39,161 bases of DNA from Cytophagaceae bacterium (GTDB taxonomy: Bacteria; Bacteroidota; Bacteroidia; Cytophagales; Spirosomataceae), in the NCBI GenBank assembly GCA_947464595.1, contig CANHXO010000011.1, positions 1 through 39,161 of the forward strand, given 5' to 3'. Made by a program: the position numbers and the translations under genes. Of the stretch, positions 15,644-23,748 are shown in pieces. The stretch's first letter is position 1. Each line of letters starts with the position of its first letter. The notes below the pieces were generated by a model. The model did not search any database and had not been told where the DNA came from. It saw nothing but the letters and a program-made list of their open reading frames with translations.

Positions 15644-15676
15644 AAAAAAAGACGAGTTGTTAGCTCGTCTTTTTTA
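15644..15676. terminator. Bidirectional terminator between rlmD and dnaB
   Basis: An A-run, GACGAG (15651-15656), a 7-base loop, CTCGTC (15664-15669) and a T-run form a symmetric terminator that can work in both directions. The A and T runs extend the pairing. Confidence 0.9.
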
Positions 15677-15695
15677 TTTGAAAGAAATTCGCTTT

Positions 15696-17297
15696 TTAGA
15701 ACGGTGTATTTAAAGGATCATAATCTTCTGGAGGTAAATTCATTTTACTTGATTTGAAGACGGAAGATTCATTTTTTTGCTGTTCGAAACTGGATGTCTG
15801 ATCTCCTAGGGCACTAAGCACATGATTTTGAGACCCATCTTGATTGCCAAAAGGCTGGAAATCCAAATCACAATATTTGGTGAATTTACCAATAAACTTC
15901 AACCACACATTTTCTAATGAACCGGAACGGTTTTTAGCCATGATGATTTCACCCATGCCCACCAAAGAGTTCCCCTGATCATCTTGGGTAATTTGATAGT
16001 ATTCTGGGCGATAAATAAACATAACCTGATCCGCATCTTGCTCAATGGCTCCTGATTCACGAAGGTCAGAAAGTTGGGGCTTCTTATTTCCTCCTCTGGT
16101 CTCCGTAGACCGGTTTAATTGCGATAAGGCAATAACCGGTACATCTAATTCTTTGGCCAATTGCTTTAAGGCTCTTGAAATTTGTGCAATTTCTTGCTCT
16201 CTATTTCCTGAAGGTCCTTTTCCGGAGGAATCCCCAGTCATTAATTGCAAGTAATCAATCACAATTAATTCGATGTTTTTTTGCGCTTTTAAACGTCTAC
16301 ATTTCGCTCTTAACTCTAAAATGGATAGAGCAGGTGTATCATCAATAAATATTTGAGCGTCAAATAATGTCTTTATTTTTGAGTGCAATTGTTGCCACTC
16401 ATGTGCTTCCAATTTCCCTTTTCTAATTTTTTCCGCTTCTATTTCTGCTTCAGCAGAGATAATCCTGTTGACCAATTGGACCGCCGACATTTCAAGCGAA
16501 AATAAGGCTACTGAATGCCCGAAGTCAACCGCTGCATTTCGACAAGCTGAAACGACAAAAGCCGTTTTTCCCATACCGGGTCTTGCGGCGATGATGATTA
16601 ATTCTTGTTTTTGCCAACCAGAAGTCAATCGGTCCAAATCGGTAAAACCAGATGGAATTCCTGTTAAGCCACTCTTTTGCAGTTGTTTCTTTTCTAATTC
16701 CTCCACAGCCTTTTTCAAAATGTCCGACATACTTTCGTAATTTTTACGAATGTTGGACTCGGCTATGGTGAATAATTCTTGCTCCATTCGATCCAAAATC
16801 ATAAAAACATCGGAAGTGTCCTCGTACGATTGTCTTTGGATTTCAGAGGAGATATGAATCAACTGTCTTTTAATGTATTGCTCAATGATGATACGCGCAT
16901 GAAATTCAACATTGGATGTTGAACTTACTCTAGAGGTCAATTGTGCTAAATAACTTGTACCGCCCGCTTTTTCTAACTCACCATTCGATTTTAAATGATT
17001 GTTAACGGTGAGCAAATCAACAGGTTGTGAGGCTTGAAATAAAGCCTGAATGGCCCCAAATATTTTTTGATGTGCTTCTTTATAAAAAGTATCTGGCTTC
17101 AACAACTCAATCACATTCGCTAAAGGCTCTTTCTCCAGCATAAGTGCTCCCAAAAGTGCTTCTTCTAAGTCTAAGGCTTGTGGAGGTAATTTCCCCAAAC
17201 CCATATCACTAAGCCTTTGAGGCATATTCGTACGATTAGCCGTATTTGCTTGCTGATTTCCCTTTTTAAAAATGGAGGATGGTGTGTTGGATTCCAT
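15696..17297 (-). CDS. dnaB: Replicative DNA helicase DnaB
   Basis: The product has 533 residues. I chose the ATG at 17297 (MESNTPSSIF); an upstream in-frame Met would add 12 residues that do not look conserved. The N-terminal domain begins at PPQALDLEEALLGALML. The RecA-like helicase domain has Walker A AARPGMGKT, Walker B VIDYLQLM, and the LSQLNRSTE and SDLRESGAIEQDAD motifs typical of DnaB. The C-terminus is a polar tail ending DPLNTPF. DnaB unwinds DNA ahead of the replisome as a hexamer. No intein or insertion is visible. A -7-like TATTTTTG box lies on this strand at 17322-17329. Confidence 0.97.
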   Translation of the reverse strand: MESNTPSSIFKKGNQQANTANRTNMPQRLSDMGLGKLPPQALDLEEALLGALMLEKEPLANVIELLKPDTFYKEAHQKIFGAIQALFQASQPVDLLTVNNHLKSNGELEKAGGTSYLAQLTSRVSSTSNVEFHARIIIEQYIKRQLIHISSEIQRQSYEDTSDVFMILDRMEQELFTIAESNIRKNYESMSDILKKAVEELEKKQLQKSGLTGIPSGFTDLDRLTSGWQKQELIIIAARPGMGKTAFVVSACRNAAVDFGHSVALFSLEMSAVQLVNRIISAEAEIEAEKIRKGKLEAHEWQQLHSKIKTLFDAQIFIDDTPALSILELRAKCRRLKAQKNIELIVIDYLQLMTGDSSGKGPSGNREQEIAQISRALKQLAKELDVPVIALSQLNRSTETRGGNKKPQLSDLRESGAIEQDADQVMFIYRPEYYQITQDDQGNSLVGMGEIIMAKNRSGSLENVWLKFIGKFTKYCDLDFQPFGNQDGSQNHVLSALGDQTSSFEQQKNESSVFKSSKMNLPPEDYDPLNTPF

Positions 17298-17403
17298 AGG
17301 TACAATTTTACGATAATTTATCAAAAATATCATCTTCTGATTCTATTAAAATTTCAATTATTTTATATTTTAGTGTTTTCATTCATCATTAACGTAATCC
17401 TTC

Positions 17404-18363
17404 TTGTTAGAAAAAATTATTTCTTTAGCAGACATCTCCTTAATTGATTTTTTGGGGGTCTCAAACACAAATCTTCAAGCATTAATGAATGCTTTTCCTC
17501 AAACTAAAATTATAGCTAGAGGGGAACAACTCACAATTCGAGGTTCTGATGATCAAATTTCTCTGGTGGAAGCGATTGTAAATCAATGTATCGCACACTT
17601 AGAATCTCATAGTACGCTGAGTGTTAAACACATGACATTATTTATTGAGGGTGTTTTAAACCCGACAGGAGAAGAAAAGGTCACGCCTTGGGTGGACGAC
17701 AAGGATGTATTGCTTTTTGGAAATAAAGGGATTGTTATCAAGGTAAAAACCCCTAATCAAAGGAAATTAGTCGATTCAGCTTCCAAAAATGACATCGTTT
17801 TTGCTATTGGGCCTGCAGGTACCGGTAAGACCTATACCGCAGTAGCCTTGGCCGTTAAAGCCTTGAAAAATAAAGAGGTTAAGAAAATTATCATTACTCG
17901 ACCTGCCGTCGAGGCCGGTGAAAATTTAGGATTCTTACCAGGTGATTTAAAGGAAAAAATTGACCCCTATTTACGCCCAATCTATGATGCATTGGACGAT
18001 ATGATTCCGCAAGAGAAGCTTAAATTCTATTTGGAAAATCGGACAATCGAAATTGCTCCTTTGGCTTATATGAGAGGTAGGACATTAAATAAGGCATTTA
18101 TTTTGCTAGATGAAGCGCAAAATACCACTTCCATGCAAATGAAAATGTTCCTAACTCGAATGGGAATTCAATCCAAAACAATCATCACCGGTGATAAATC
18201 TCAGGTCGATCTACCTAAGAATCAAACCTCTGGCTTAGGAGATGCTGAACGGATTCTTGGTGGAATAGAAGGAATTGCTTTTGTCGAACTCGATGGATCA
18301 GATGTCGTTCGCCATCGACTAGTTCGTGAGATTATCGAAGCTTATGGCAAGCAATCTAAGTAA
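17404..18363 (+). CDS. phoH: PhoH family ATPase (PhoH/YbeZ-like), TTG start
   Basis: The product has 319 residues. The start must be the TTG at 17404: an in-frame TAA lies at 17395-17397, and the resulting MLEKIISLADISLIDFLG is the usual start of this family in Bacteroidota. Residues 1-115 form the N-terminal KH-like region. The PhoH ATPase domain has Walker A GPAGTGKT (136-143), TRPAVEAGENLGFLPGD and FILLDEAQNTT. In other bacteria YbeZ/PhoH works with the RNase YbeY in rRNA processing. The GNAT gene starts one base after its stop, so the two are co-transcribed. Confidence 0.95.
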   Translation: MLEKIISLADISLIDFLGVSNTNLQALMNAFPQTKIIARGEQLTIRGSDDQISLVEAIVNQCIAHLESHSTLSVKHMTLFIEGVLNPTGEEKVTPWVDDKDVLLFGNKGIVIKVKTPNQRKLVDSASKNDIVFAIGPAGTGKTYTAVALAVKALKNKEVKKIIITRPAVEAGENLGFLPGDLKEKIDPYLRPIYDALDDMIPQEKLKFYLENRTIEIAPLAYMRGRTLNKAFILLDEAQNTTSMQMKMFLTRMGIQSKTIITGDKSQVDLPKNQTSGLGDAERILGGIEGIAFVELDGSDVVRHRLVREIIEAYGKQSK

Positions 18364-18364
18364 A

Positions 18365-18826
18365 ATGGCCAACATCAAAATTGTAGAGGCCACTAATCCA
18401 GCATTTATTCAGCAGGTTTTTGACATTCGAACAGAGGTATTTGTTCATGAACAAAAATGTTTGCCCTCGGAAGAATTTGACGAATTGGATGCCGTTGCCC
18501 GACATTTTTTACTCTTTGAAAACGCGTTGGCAGTGGCTACTGGTCGAATTCGTAAAACCGATAAAGGCATTAAAATAGAACGAATAGCGACACTGAGCCA
18601 ATTTCGAGGCAAAGGCTATGCAACTATACTACTAAATCATTTGTTGGCCTTTGCTCAAAACACTTACACCGATACCAATTATTTTTATTTGCATGCGCAA
18701 GTCAGTGTAAAACCCCTCTATGAAAAATTAGGTTTTACGGCCTATGGAGATACTTTTATGGAAGCGGATATTCTTCATCAGGCGATGGAAAAAAAATTAT
18801 TCCATCAAACAAAAATCAGTCATTGA
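18365..18826 (+). CDS. GNAT family N-acetyltransferase (YjcF/ElaA-like)
   Basis: The product has 153 residues from the ATG at 18365, one base after the phoH stop. An upstream in-frame start would overlap phoH by 38 bases. The sequence IRTEVFVHEQKCLPSEEFDE near the start is typical of YjcF-type GNATs. The acetyl-CoA-binding loop is QFRGKGYATILL (about 78-89). The C-terminal half has LHAQVSVKPLYEKLGF. The substrate is unknown. Operon linkage with phoH is clear from spacing, but no functional link is known. Confidence 0.85.
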   Translation: MANIKIVEATNPAFIQQVFDIRTEVFVHEQKCLPSEEFDELDAVARHFLLFENALAVATGRIRKTDKGIKIERIATLSQFRGKGYATILLNHLLAFAQNTYTDTNYFYLHAQVSVKPLYEKLGFTAYGDTFMEADILHQAMEKKLFHQTKISH

Positions 18827-18876
18827 ATTCTTGAGAAACCCAATGACCGATGGATGTTATATTTAATCGCGTTTAT

Positions 18877-19251
18877 TTAAAAAGGCAAATCATCGCCACT
18901 TTCTGTGGCTAATGGAGGAAATTGATATCCGCCAGCTGGACTTGGCTCAACATTTGGAGGTACGCTAGGACTTGATCCAGTACGATCTAATTTATAAGCT
19001 CTAATTTCCGTATACCAGCGGTCATTGTATTCTCTGGATTCTACATTAAATTGAACTTTCACGATTTCACCTTCTTGCACAGGGCCCAAATCTTGTGTTT
19101 TATCTCCCCAAACTGACATGCAAACCTTTTTAGGATATTGATCTTGTGTTTCAAGAACAAATTCTTGCTTGATCCAATTTGTACCATTCTTACCTGTTCC
19201 TGTAACCTCAGGTAATTTTTTGATTAATTTTCCGCTTAGTTCTAAAGCCAT
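18877..19251 (-). CDS. DUF3127 protein, OB-fold-like, with SSB-like acidic C-terminal tip
   Basis: The product has 124 residues. The N-terminal 90 residues (MALELSGKLIKKLPEVTGTG, WIKQEFVLETQ, CMSVWGDK) match DUF3127, a small Bacteroidota family with the strand pattern of an OB fold. A Pro/Ser/Gly-rich linker follows. The last residues are ESGDDLPF, very like the DDDLPF or DDDIPF tip by which SSB recruits replication proteins. A single-stranded DNA-binding or SSB-partner role is inference from the fold and tip. It is convergent with the GNAT gene and divergent from the tRNA. Confidence 0.75.
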   Translation of the reverse strand: MALELSGKLIKKLPEVTGTGKNGTNWIKQEFVLETQDQYPKKVCMSVWGDKTQDLGPVQEGEIVKVQFNVESREYNDRWYTEIRAYKLDRTGSSPSVPPNVEPSPAGGYQFPPLATESGDDLPF

Positions 19252-19282
19252 TTTAATAAATAATTATGTGTATTTTGAATTC

Positions 19283-19313
19283 TTGGCAAGTAAGTAAATT
19301 ATTGGTAATTTTG
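19283..19313 (+). promoter_or_regulatory. Promoter of the tRNA-Leu gene
   Basis: TTG (19283-19285), a 20-base spacer and TAATTTTG (19306-19313) fit the Bacteroidota consensus TTG-N19/20-TAnnTTTG exactly. The tRNA 5' end is 12 bases further on. This is the best promoter in the window. Confidence 0.7.
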
Positions 19314-19324
19314 CTAACCGTTTT

Positions 19325-19407
19325 GGCGATGTGGTGAAATTGGTAGACACGCTACCTTGAGGTGGTAGTGCCGTTAAGGTTTGGGAGTTCGAATCTCCCC
19401 ATCGTCA
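19325..19407 (+). tRNA. tRNA-Leu (anticodon GAG)
   Basis: The 83-base gene folds as a class II tRNA. The acceptor GGCGATG pairs with CATCGTC with one G-T pair. The D arm has GTG/CAC. The anticodon stem CTACC/GGTAG encloses a loop with anticodon GAG. A variable arm and a T arm GGGAG-TTCGAAT-CTCCC follow. The discriminator is A, as expected for tRNA-Leu. CCA is not encoded. It lies 23 bases before trhO on the same strand with no terminator between, so the two may share a transcript. Confidence 0.96.
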
Positions 19408-19430
19408 CTTTTTTGTTTAATCTGTAAATC

Positions 19431-20423
19431 ATGTTGAAGATGAAACCTTACAGTGTATTGCTTTATTATAACTATACCCCGATAGCCGATCCAGAATCGT
19501 ATAGGGAAAAGCATCACCTCTTTTGCATTGAAAATCATCTTTTAGGTCGCATTATCGTGGCCAAAGAGGGTTTGAATGGTGCCGTATCCGGAACAAATGC
19601 CGATTGTGAGAAGTACATGCAGTGGCTAAATCAAGACCCGATTTTCAAAGGTACTGATTTTGATTTTAAAATTGAGGCGCATGAATCACATACATTTGCC
19701 AAATTACACGTTCGTGTAAAGAATGAAATTGTCCATTCTGAACTACCAGTTAATCCATTAGAACGAACTGGCAAACATTTAAGACCTGCTGAGTTTAAAA
19801 ACATGCTCAAAAATGATCCCGATGTTGTTTTAGTCGACATGCGATCCAATTATGAACATGAACTTGGCCGTTTTAAAGGAGCGTATACCTTTGATATGGA
19901 AAATCTACGAGATTTACCAGATCATGTGCACGAAATTGACCATTTGAAGCATAAAAAGGTGATTACATATTGCACTGGGGGGATTAAATGCGAAAAAGCA
20001 AGTGCTTATTTATTGGAAAAAGGATTCACGAATGTATACCAATTACACGGTGGAATTATTAAGTATGGTTTAGAGGAAGGTGGTGAGGATTTTGATGGTT
20101 CTTGCTATGTATTTGACAACCGAGTGGCCACCCTTGTTAATTCTGTAAATCCTGAGGTGATATCAAAATGCCATGTTTGTGAATCTTTATCAGACCATAT
20201 GGTCAACTGCGCTAATCCAGAATGCAATGAGCATTTAGCTATTTGTCCTACGTGTTTGAAGGAAATGGAAGGAGCATGTTCCCTAACATGTAAAGAACAT
20301 CCAAGGAAACGCCCCTATAACGAAAAAGGATATTATTCGAAACAGTCTGTCGGTTATTCACCCGAATTAGGCTTTAAATCTTTTGGGCGAAATCTTAAAA
20401 TTGAGAAAAAGAAAATGAGGTAA
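19431..20423 (+). CDS. trhO: tRNA uridine(34) hydroxylase TrhO (YceA-type rhodanese)
   Basis: The product has 330 residues; an in-frame Met at 19440 is a possible alternative start. The N-terminal acylphosphatase-like domain (about 5-95) contains AKEGLNGAVSGT. The rhodanese domain (about 115-215) has VDMRSNYEHELGRFKGA and the active-site loop YCTGGIKCEKAS. The C-terminal region is Cys-rich (CHVCESLSDH, CANPEC, CPTC, CSLTC), probably binding zinc. This is the TrhO layout, which hydroxylates uridine 34 of certain tRNAs. The adjacent tRNA-Leu has G34 and so is not a substrate. Confidence 0.93.
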   Translation: MLKMKPYSVLLYYNYTPIADPESYREKHHLFCIENHLLGRIIVAKEGLNGAVSGTNADCEKYMQWLNQDPIFKGTDFDFKIEAHESHTFAKLHVRVKNEIVHSELPVNPLERTGKHLRPAEFKNMLKNDPDVVLVDMRSNYEHELGRFKGAYTFDMENLRDLPDHVHEIDHLKHKKVITYCTGGIKCEKASAYLLEKGFTNVYQLHGGIIKYGLEEGGEDFDGSCYVFDNRVATLVNSVNPEVISKCHVCESLSDHMVNCANPECNEHLAICPTCLKEMEGACSLTCKEHPRKRPYNEKGYYSKQSVGYSPELGFKSFGRNLKIEKKKMR

Positions 20424-20426
20424 TTT

Positions 20427-20768
20427 TCATTGGGTCTTACTAATGACTTCTTTGACTCTAAATTCAACAATTTCTTTAATTAAATCGATGGGAATAGGCT
20501 GGCTGTAAAGGAACTTTATGGATCCTTTCGCACCCTCATAAATCGATAGCTGTTCCTGAAATTCTTTTATTCCGCTTGGCGTTGGATAAAATCCCAGATG
20601 ATTATTCCATGCCGCAAAATGCACCAAGTTTTTCTTGTATTTAAAAGTAGGCATGCCATAGGCCAATAATTCCTCTGTGCCTTCTGGAACCACACTGCGG
20701 ATGGCTTCACAAACGTCTTTTAAAATCTTTTGTGTGTTCTCTGGAAAAGAAGCAATATATTCTTCCAT
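20427..20768 (-). CDS. DUF1801 (YdhG-like) protein
   Basis: The product has 113 residues. It shows the DUF1801 pattern: EEYIASFPENTQKILKDVCE near the start, EELLAYGMPTFKYKKNLVHF in the middle, GFYPTPSGI, then KGSIKFLYSQPIP. The family includes YdhG and a Bacillus protein proposed as an iron chaperone, but most members have no known role. It is convergent with trhO (3-base gap) and follows the DUF2834 gene by 2 bases on the same strand, so three leftward genes form one unit. Confidence 0.85.
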   Translation of the reverse strand: MEEYIASFPENTQKILKDVCEAIRSVVPEGTEELLAYGMPTFKYKKNLVHFAAWNNHLGFYPTPSGIKEFQEQLSIYEGAKGSIKFLYSQPIPIDLIKEIVEFRVKEVISKTQ

Positions 20769-20770
20769 GC

Positions 20771-21103
20771 TTAAACTTGATTTACATATTTACTGCGTAC
20801 AAATAGAAAGAGCGGAAATGCAAAGGCATACCCAATGAGTATCGTCAGCAGAACATAAAGATAGTGGTATTTTATTTTTAATCTTCTCCCTTCACTTAAG
20901 ATGAAAAATGTGCCTGCAATAGCGCCCGTCCAAAAATCCAAAGTTAAACTTTTGGCATAGTCATCTTCTACCCAAGTGCTTTGAATAAAGGCTATTACAT
21001 CAAAGTTTCCTTGATGAAAGGCCACTCCTTTCATGGCAAAGTAAAAAGTAAAACCTCCTCCAATGATCGACAGTAATAAGTAAAAATAAGATTCGTTTTT
21101 CAT
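20771..21103 (-). CDS. DUF2834 small membrane protein
   Basis: The product has 110 residues and three membrane helices (about 5-25, 56-72 and 80-102). It ends FPLFLFVRSKYVNQV; the FPLxLxxR ending and central DFWTGAIAGTFFI fit DUF2834, sometimes linked to terpene-cyclase-like membrane proteins. I know of no proven function. Its start overlaps the end of the Gre-like gene by 4 bases (ATGA), which implies translational coupling. Confidence 0.7.
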   Translation of the reverse strand: MKNESYFYLLLSIIGGGFTFYFAMKGVAFHQGNFDVIAFIQSTWVEDDYAKSLTLDFWTGAIAGTFFILSEGRRLKIKYHYLYVLLTILIGYAFAFPLFLFVRSKYVNQV

Positions 21104-21552
21104 AATAATTGATTGATTGTAAGTGTTTTACCTCGAAATTCTAAGATGTCTCCTACCCTTTTTCCTTTAAATATTTGGCCTATCGGAGAATCTAGGGATA
21201 TCGCATAGATGAGTTCAGCATTGATTTCAACCTTTCCCAGCCCTATTGATATATAATAAATGTCCTGATCAGTTATAATGAGACAACCTAGGTCAACGAT
21301 TGAATACGGCCGATTTAAATTAATTTTTGATAAAAAGTTTAGCTGGTTTTTGGATTGATCGATGCTCGCACTTATTTTATCCATTTCTCTCTGCATCATT
21401 TCCCTTCCGGTCTCAAATTTATCTCCTGCGCTGCTTTTGGTATCTGAATCACGCGACTCCTTCGCTAAATCATAATCCCTTGTGGCTTGGATGATGGATT
21501 CAGACAATATATGTAAAATGGTTTGATGTATTTCTACTTTTGAAACTTGCAT
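21100..21552 (-). CDS. GreA/GreB-like transcript cleavage factor family protein
   Basis: The product has 150 residues. The N-terminal half is a charged helical region (ATRDYDLAKESRDSDTKSSA, then GREMMQREMDKI) that resembles the Gre coiled coil. The C-terminal half is FKBP-like and ends in the Gre signature order: AISLDSPIGQIFKGKRVGDI. It is shorter and more diverged than true GreA. Databases often label Bacteroidota versions as '3-oxoacyl-ACP synthase', which the sequence does not support. It probably binds RNA polymerase through the secondary channel (inference). It heads the three-gene leftward unit and is divergent from the nucleoside phosphorylase. Confidence 0.7.
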   Translation of the reverse strand: MQVSKVEIHQTILHILSESIIQATRDYDLAKESRDSDTKSSAGDKFETGREMMQREMDKISASIDQSKNQLNFLSKINLNRPYSIVDLGCLIITDQDIYYISIGLGKVEINAELIYAISLDSPIGQIFKGKRVGDILEFRGKTLTINQLL

Positions 21553-21590
21553 ATTTTTAATTCTTTAGAAAATTATCAATAAATTCGCGA

Positions 21591-22454
21591 ATGACCTATT
21601 TTTCACCCACTGACCTTATTATTAATCCGGACGGAAGTACCTATCATTTACATATACGTCCAGACCAATTACCCCATAAATTAATTCTTGTGGGTGATCC
21701 TGAGCGCGTTCCTTTTGTTTCGCACTATTTTGATAAAATTGAACATAAAATTCACAAGAGAGAATTTGTCAGTCATTTTGGCCTTTTAAATGGCCAAGCT
21801 ATTGGTGTTATTTCATCTGGCATTGGAGCTGATAATGTTGAAATTGTCCTGAATGAATTAGATGCATTGGTCAACATCGATTTTAAAACACGTTATGCAA
21901 ATGATCAAAAAATAAGTTTAGATTTGATCCGAATAGGTACTTCTGGAAGCATTCAAGCAGATATTCCTGTAGACTCTTTTTTAGTTTCTAAAGCAGCAAT
22001 AGGCTTTGATAATTTAGCCCAATTTTATGGTTTCGAATCTACGAGTATGTTGGCCACTAATTCGCTCGCCACATGGTGCCAACAAATTAACTATTCACTT
22101 CCAGTCTATGGTGCAAAGGCAAGTGAAAAATTAGTCCATCAATTTTCAGAGATTTCTCAGCAGGGCTATACCTTAACGGCTCCTGGGTTTTATGCTCCGC
22201 AGGGTCGTTCAGTCAGAATGAAATCGATGCTACCTACTTTTTTACAAGATGTTTCTATGACAAAATTTGAAGGTGAAACAATCACCAATATCGAAATGGA
22301 AACAGCTGCTTATTACGCATTTTCTGCCTCTCTAGGCCATGAAATGATTTCATTAAATGCTATTTTAGCCAATCGGATTACGCATGAATTTTCTAAAAAT
22401 CCCGAGGCGCAAATTAAACGTCTAATTGAAATGACGATAGATGTAATTGCATGA
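21591..22454 (+). CDS. Nucleoside phosphorylase (uridine phosphorylase-like)
   Basis: The product has 287 residues. It has the PNP/UDP fold motifs in order: VGDPERVPFVSHYF near residue 35 (phosphate loop), SSGIGADNVEIVLNEL, RIGTSGSIQADIPVDS, and the nucleoside-binding TNIEMETAAYYAFSASLGHE. The TSGS and EMET motifs place it with uridine phosphorylases, but base specificity cannot be read with confidence. It would split ribonucleosides with phosphate for salvage in the cytoplasm. A variant -7 box TAAATTCG (21580-21587) ends 3 bases before the ATG. Its last 41 bases overlap the end of the convergent GNAT gene. Confidence 0.88.
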   Translation: MTYFSPTDLIINPDGSTYHLHIRPDQLPHKLILVGDPERVPFVSHYFDKIEHKIHKREFVSHFGLLNGQAIGVISSGIGADNVEIVLNELDALVNIDFKTRYANDQKISLDLIRIGTSGSIQADIPVDSFLVSKAAIGFDNLAQFYGFESTSMLATNSLATWCQQINYSLPVYGAKASEKLVHQFSEISQQGYTLTAPGFYAPQGRSVRMKSMLPTFLQDVSMTKFEGETITNIEMETAAYYAFSASLGHEMISLNAILANRITHEFSKNPEAQIKRLIEMTIDVIA

Positions 22455-22920
22455 CATAGTCGTCCATCACATAGCCATTTCCTATATCAAGGATCATTTC
22501 TTCGATAATAATAAATCCCATTTTTTGATAAAATTGAATGGATGAATTATTTTTATTTACGTTTAAAATAATGTGATTCCTTTTATTCATTAATGCCCAT
22601 TCCTTAACAAATTCGATGATTTTACTGCCCAAGCCCTTTTGTTTTTTCGCGGGATCTAAATAGAGTTTATGCAGTTTGACTGTATGTTCATTGACATTTT
22701 CTACAGCAAAATAACCAAGCTTTTCTTGATTCTCATCCACCATAAAATAAGCAATTTCGCCATTGATTTGATTTTCTAAGGTTTTGCTATTATACATTAA
22801 ATCCAACATATAGACTGTTTGTTCCTCGGTCAATATATGATCATAGGTAGGCCTCCAGGCTTTTTCCGCTATTTCTTTTATATCGGGTATATCAGATAAT
22901 AATGCTCTCCTAATCTTCAT
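22414..22920 (-). CDS. GNAT family N-acetyltransferase
   Basis: The product has 168 residues. The N-terminus MKIRRALLSDIPDIKEIAEK and the acetyl-CoA loop KKQKGLGSKIIEFV (about 92-105) are typical GNAT. LNVNKNNSSIQFYQKMGFII follows near residue 120. The substrate is unknown. Its 3' end runs 41 bases into the end of the nucleoside phosphorylase gene on the opposite strand. Both reading frames are well conserved in type there, so the overlap looks genuine. Confidence 0.85.
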   Translation of the reverse strand: MKIRRALLSDIPDIKEIAEKAWRPTYDHILTEEQTVYMLDLMYNSKTLENQINGEIAYFMVDENQEKLGYFAVENVNEHTVKLHKLYLDPAKKQKGLGSKIIEFVKEWALMNKRNHIILNVNKNNSSIQFYQKMGFIIIEEMILDIGNGYVMDDYVMQLHLSSFQLDV

Positions 22921-22971
22921 GCGTCTTAATTATGCGTGCAAATTTGTAAATTGCATTCAAATATAAAAGTT

Positions 22972-23748
22972 ATGAGCCAAGAAAAGCCACTTATTTTAAT
23001 TGCCAATGATGATTCTATCTATTCAAAGGGAATTCGAGTTTTAGTTGAAATTATGTCCGAAATGGGTGAAGTGGTTGTTGTCGCACCAGATACCCATCAG
23101 TCTGGAATGGGCCACGCAATTACCTTGGGCTCGCCCCTTCGTGTGAGTAAAACAAATGATTTTGGACCCAATATTCTTTCTTATAAATGTTCGGGCACTC
23201 CCGCTGATTGTGTCAAATTTGGGAAACATCAAATATTGAAAGGCAGAAAAATTGATTTAGTCGTATCAGGCATCAATCACGGTTCAAATGCCTCAATTTC
23301 AGTTCTATATTCAGGTACGATGTCAGCGGCCATCGAAGCTGCCATGGAGGGAATTCCTGCGATAGGTTTTTCATTGTGCGAATTCGGTGCTGATGCTGAT
23401 TTTAGCCATTGCCATGATTATATTATTAAAATATGCCAACAAGTTTTGGTTCATGGCTTACCCAAAGGATTGACCTTAAATGTGAATTTCCCTGCTAAAT
23501 CTGAACTTCCGTTGAAGGGAATTAAAGTAGCAAAACAAGCTAATGCTGTTTATAGAGAATTTTTTGAAGAACGCAAAGACCCTTATGGCCAATCCTATTA
23601 TTGGATGGATGGGAATTTAGAAAATGATGATTTAAATAACAATACGGATTTAGATGCACTTTCCGACAATTATGTCAGCATAGTCCCGATTAAATATGAT
23701 TTAACTGATTATGCTGAATTAGAATTGATGAAATCTTGGGACCTTTAA
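22972..23748 (+). CDS. surE: 5'/3'-nucleotidase SurE
   Basis: The product has 258 residues from the ATG at 22972, which gives MSQEKPLILIANDDSIYSKG, the standard start. A GTG at 22936 would add 12 residues. The metal-site motif is the DD of ANDDS. The active site continues with GTPADCVKFG, VSGINHGSNAS and YSGTMSAAIEAA, all canonical for SurE. It removes phosphate from nucleoside monophosphates and acts in nucleotide homeostasis and stationary-phase survival. Its last 30 bases overlap the convergent Nudix gene. Confidence 0.95.
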   Translation: MSQEKPLILIANDDSIYSKGIRVLVEIMSEMGEVVVVAPDTHQSGMGHAITLGSPLRVSKTNDFGPNILSYKCSGTPADCVKFGKHQILKGRKIDLVVSGINHGSNASISVLYSGTMSAAIEAAMEGIPAIGFSLCEFGADADFSHCHDYIIKICQQVLVHGLPKGLTLNVNFPAKSELPLKGIKVAKQANAVYREFFEERKDPYGQSYYWMDGNLENDDLNNNTDLDALSDNYVSIVPIKYDLTDYAELELMKSWDL

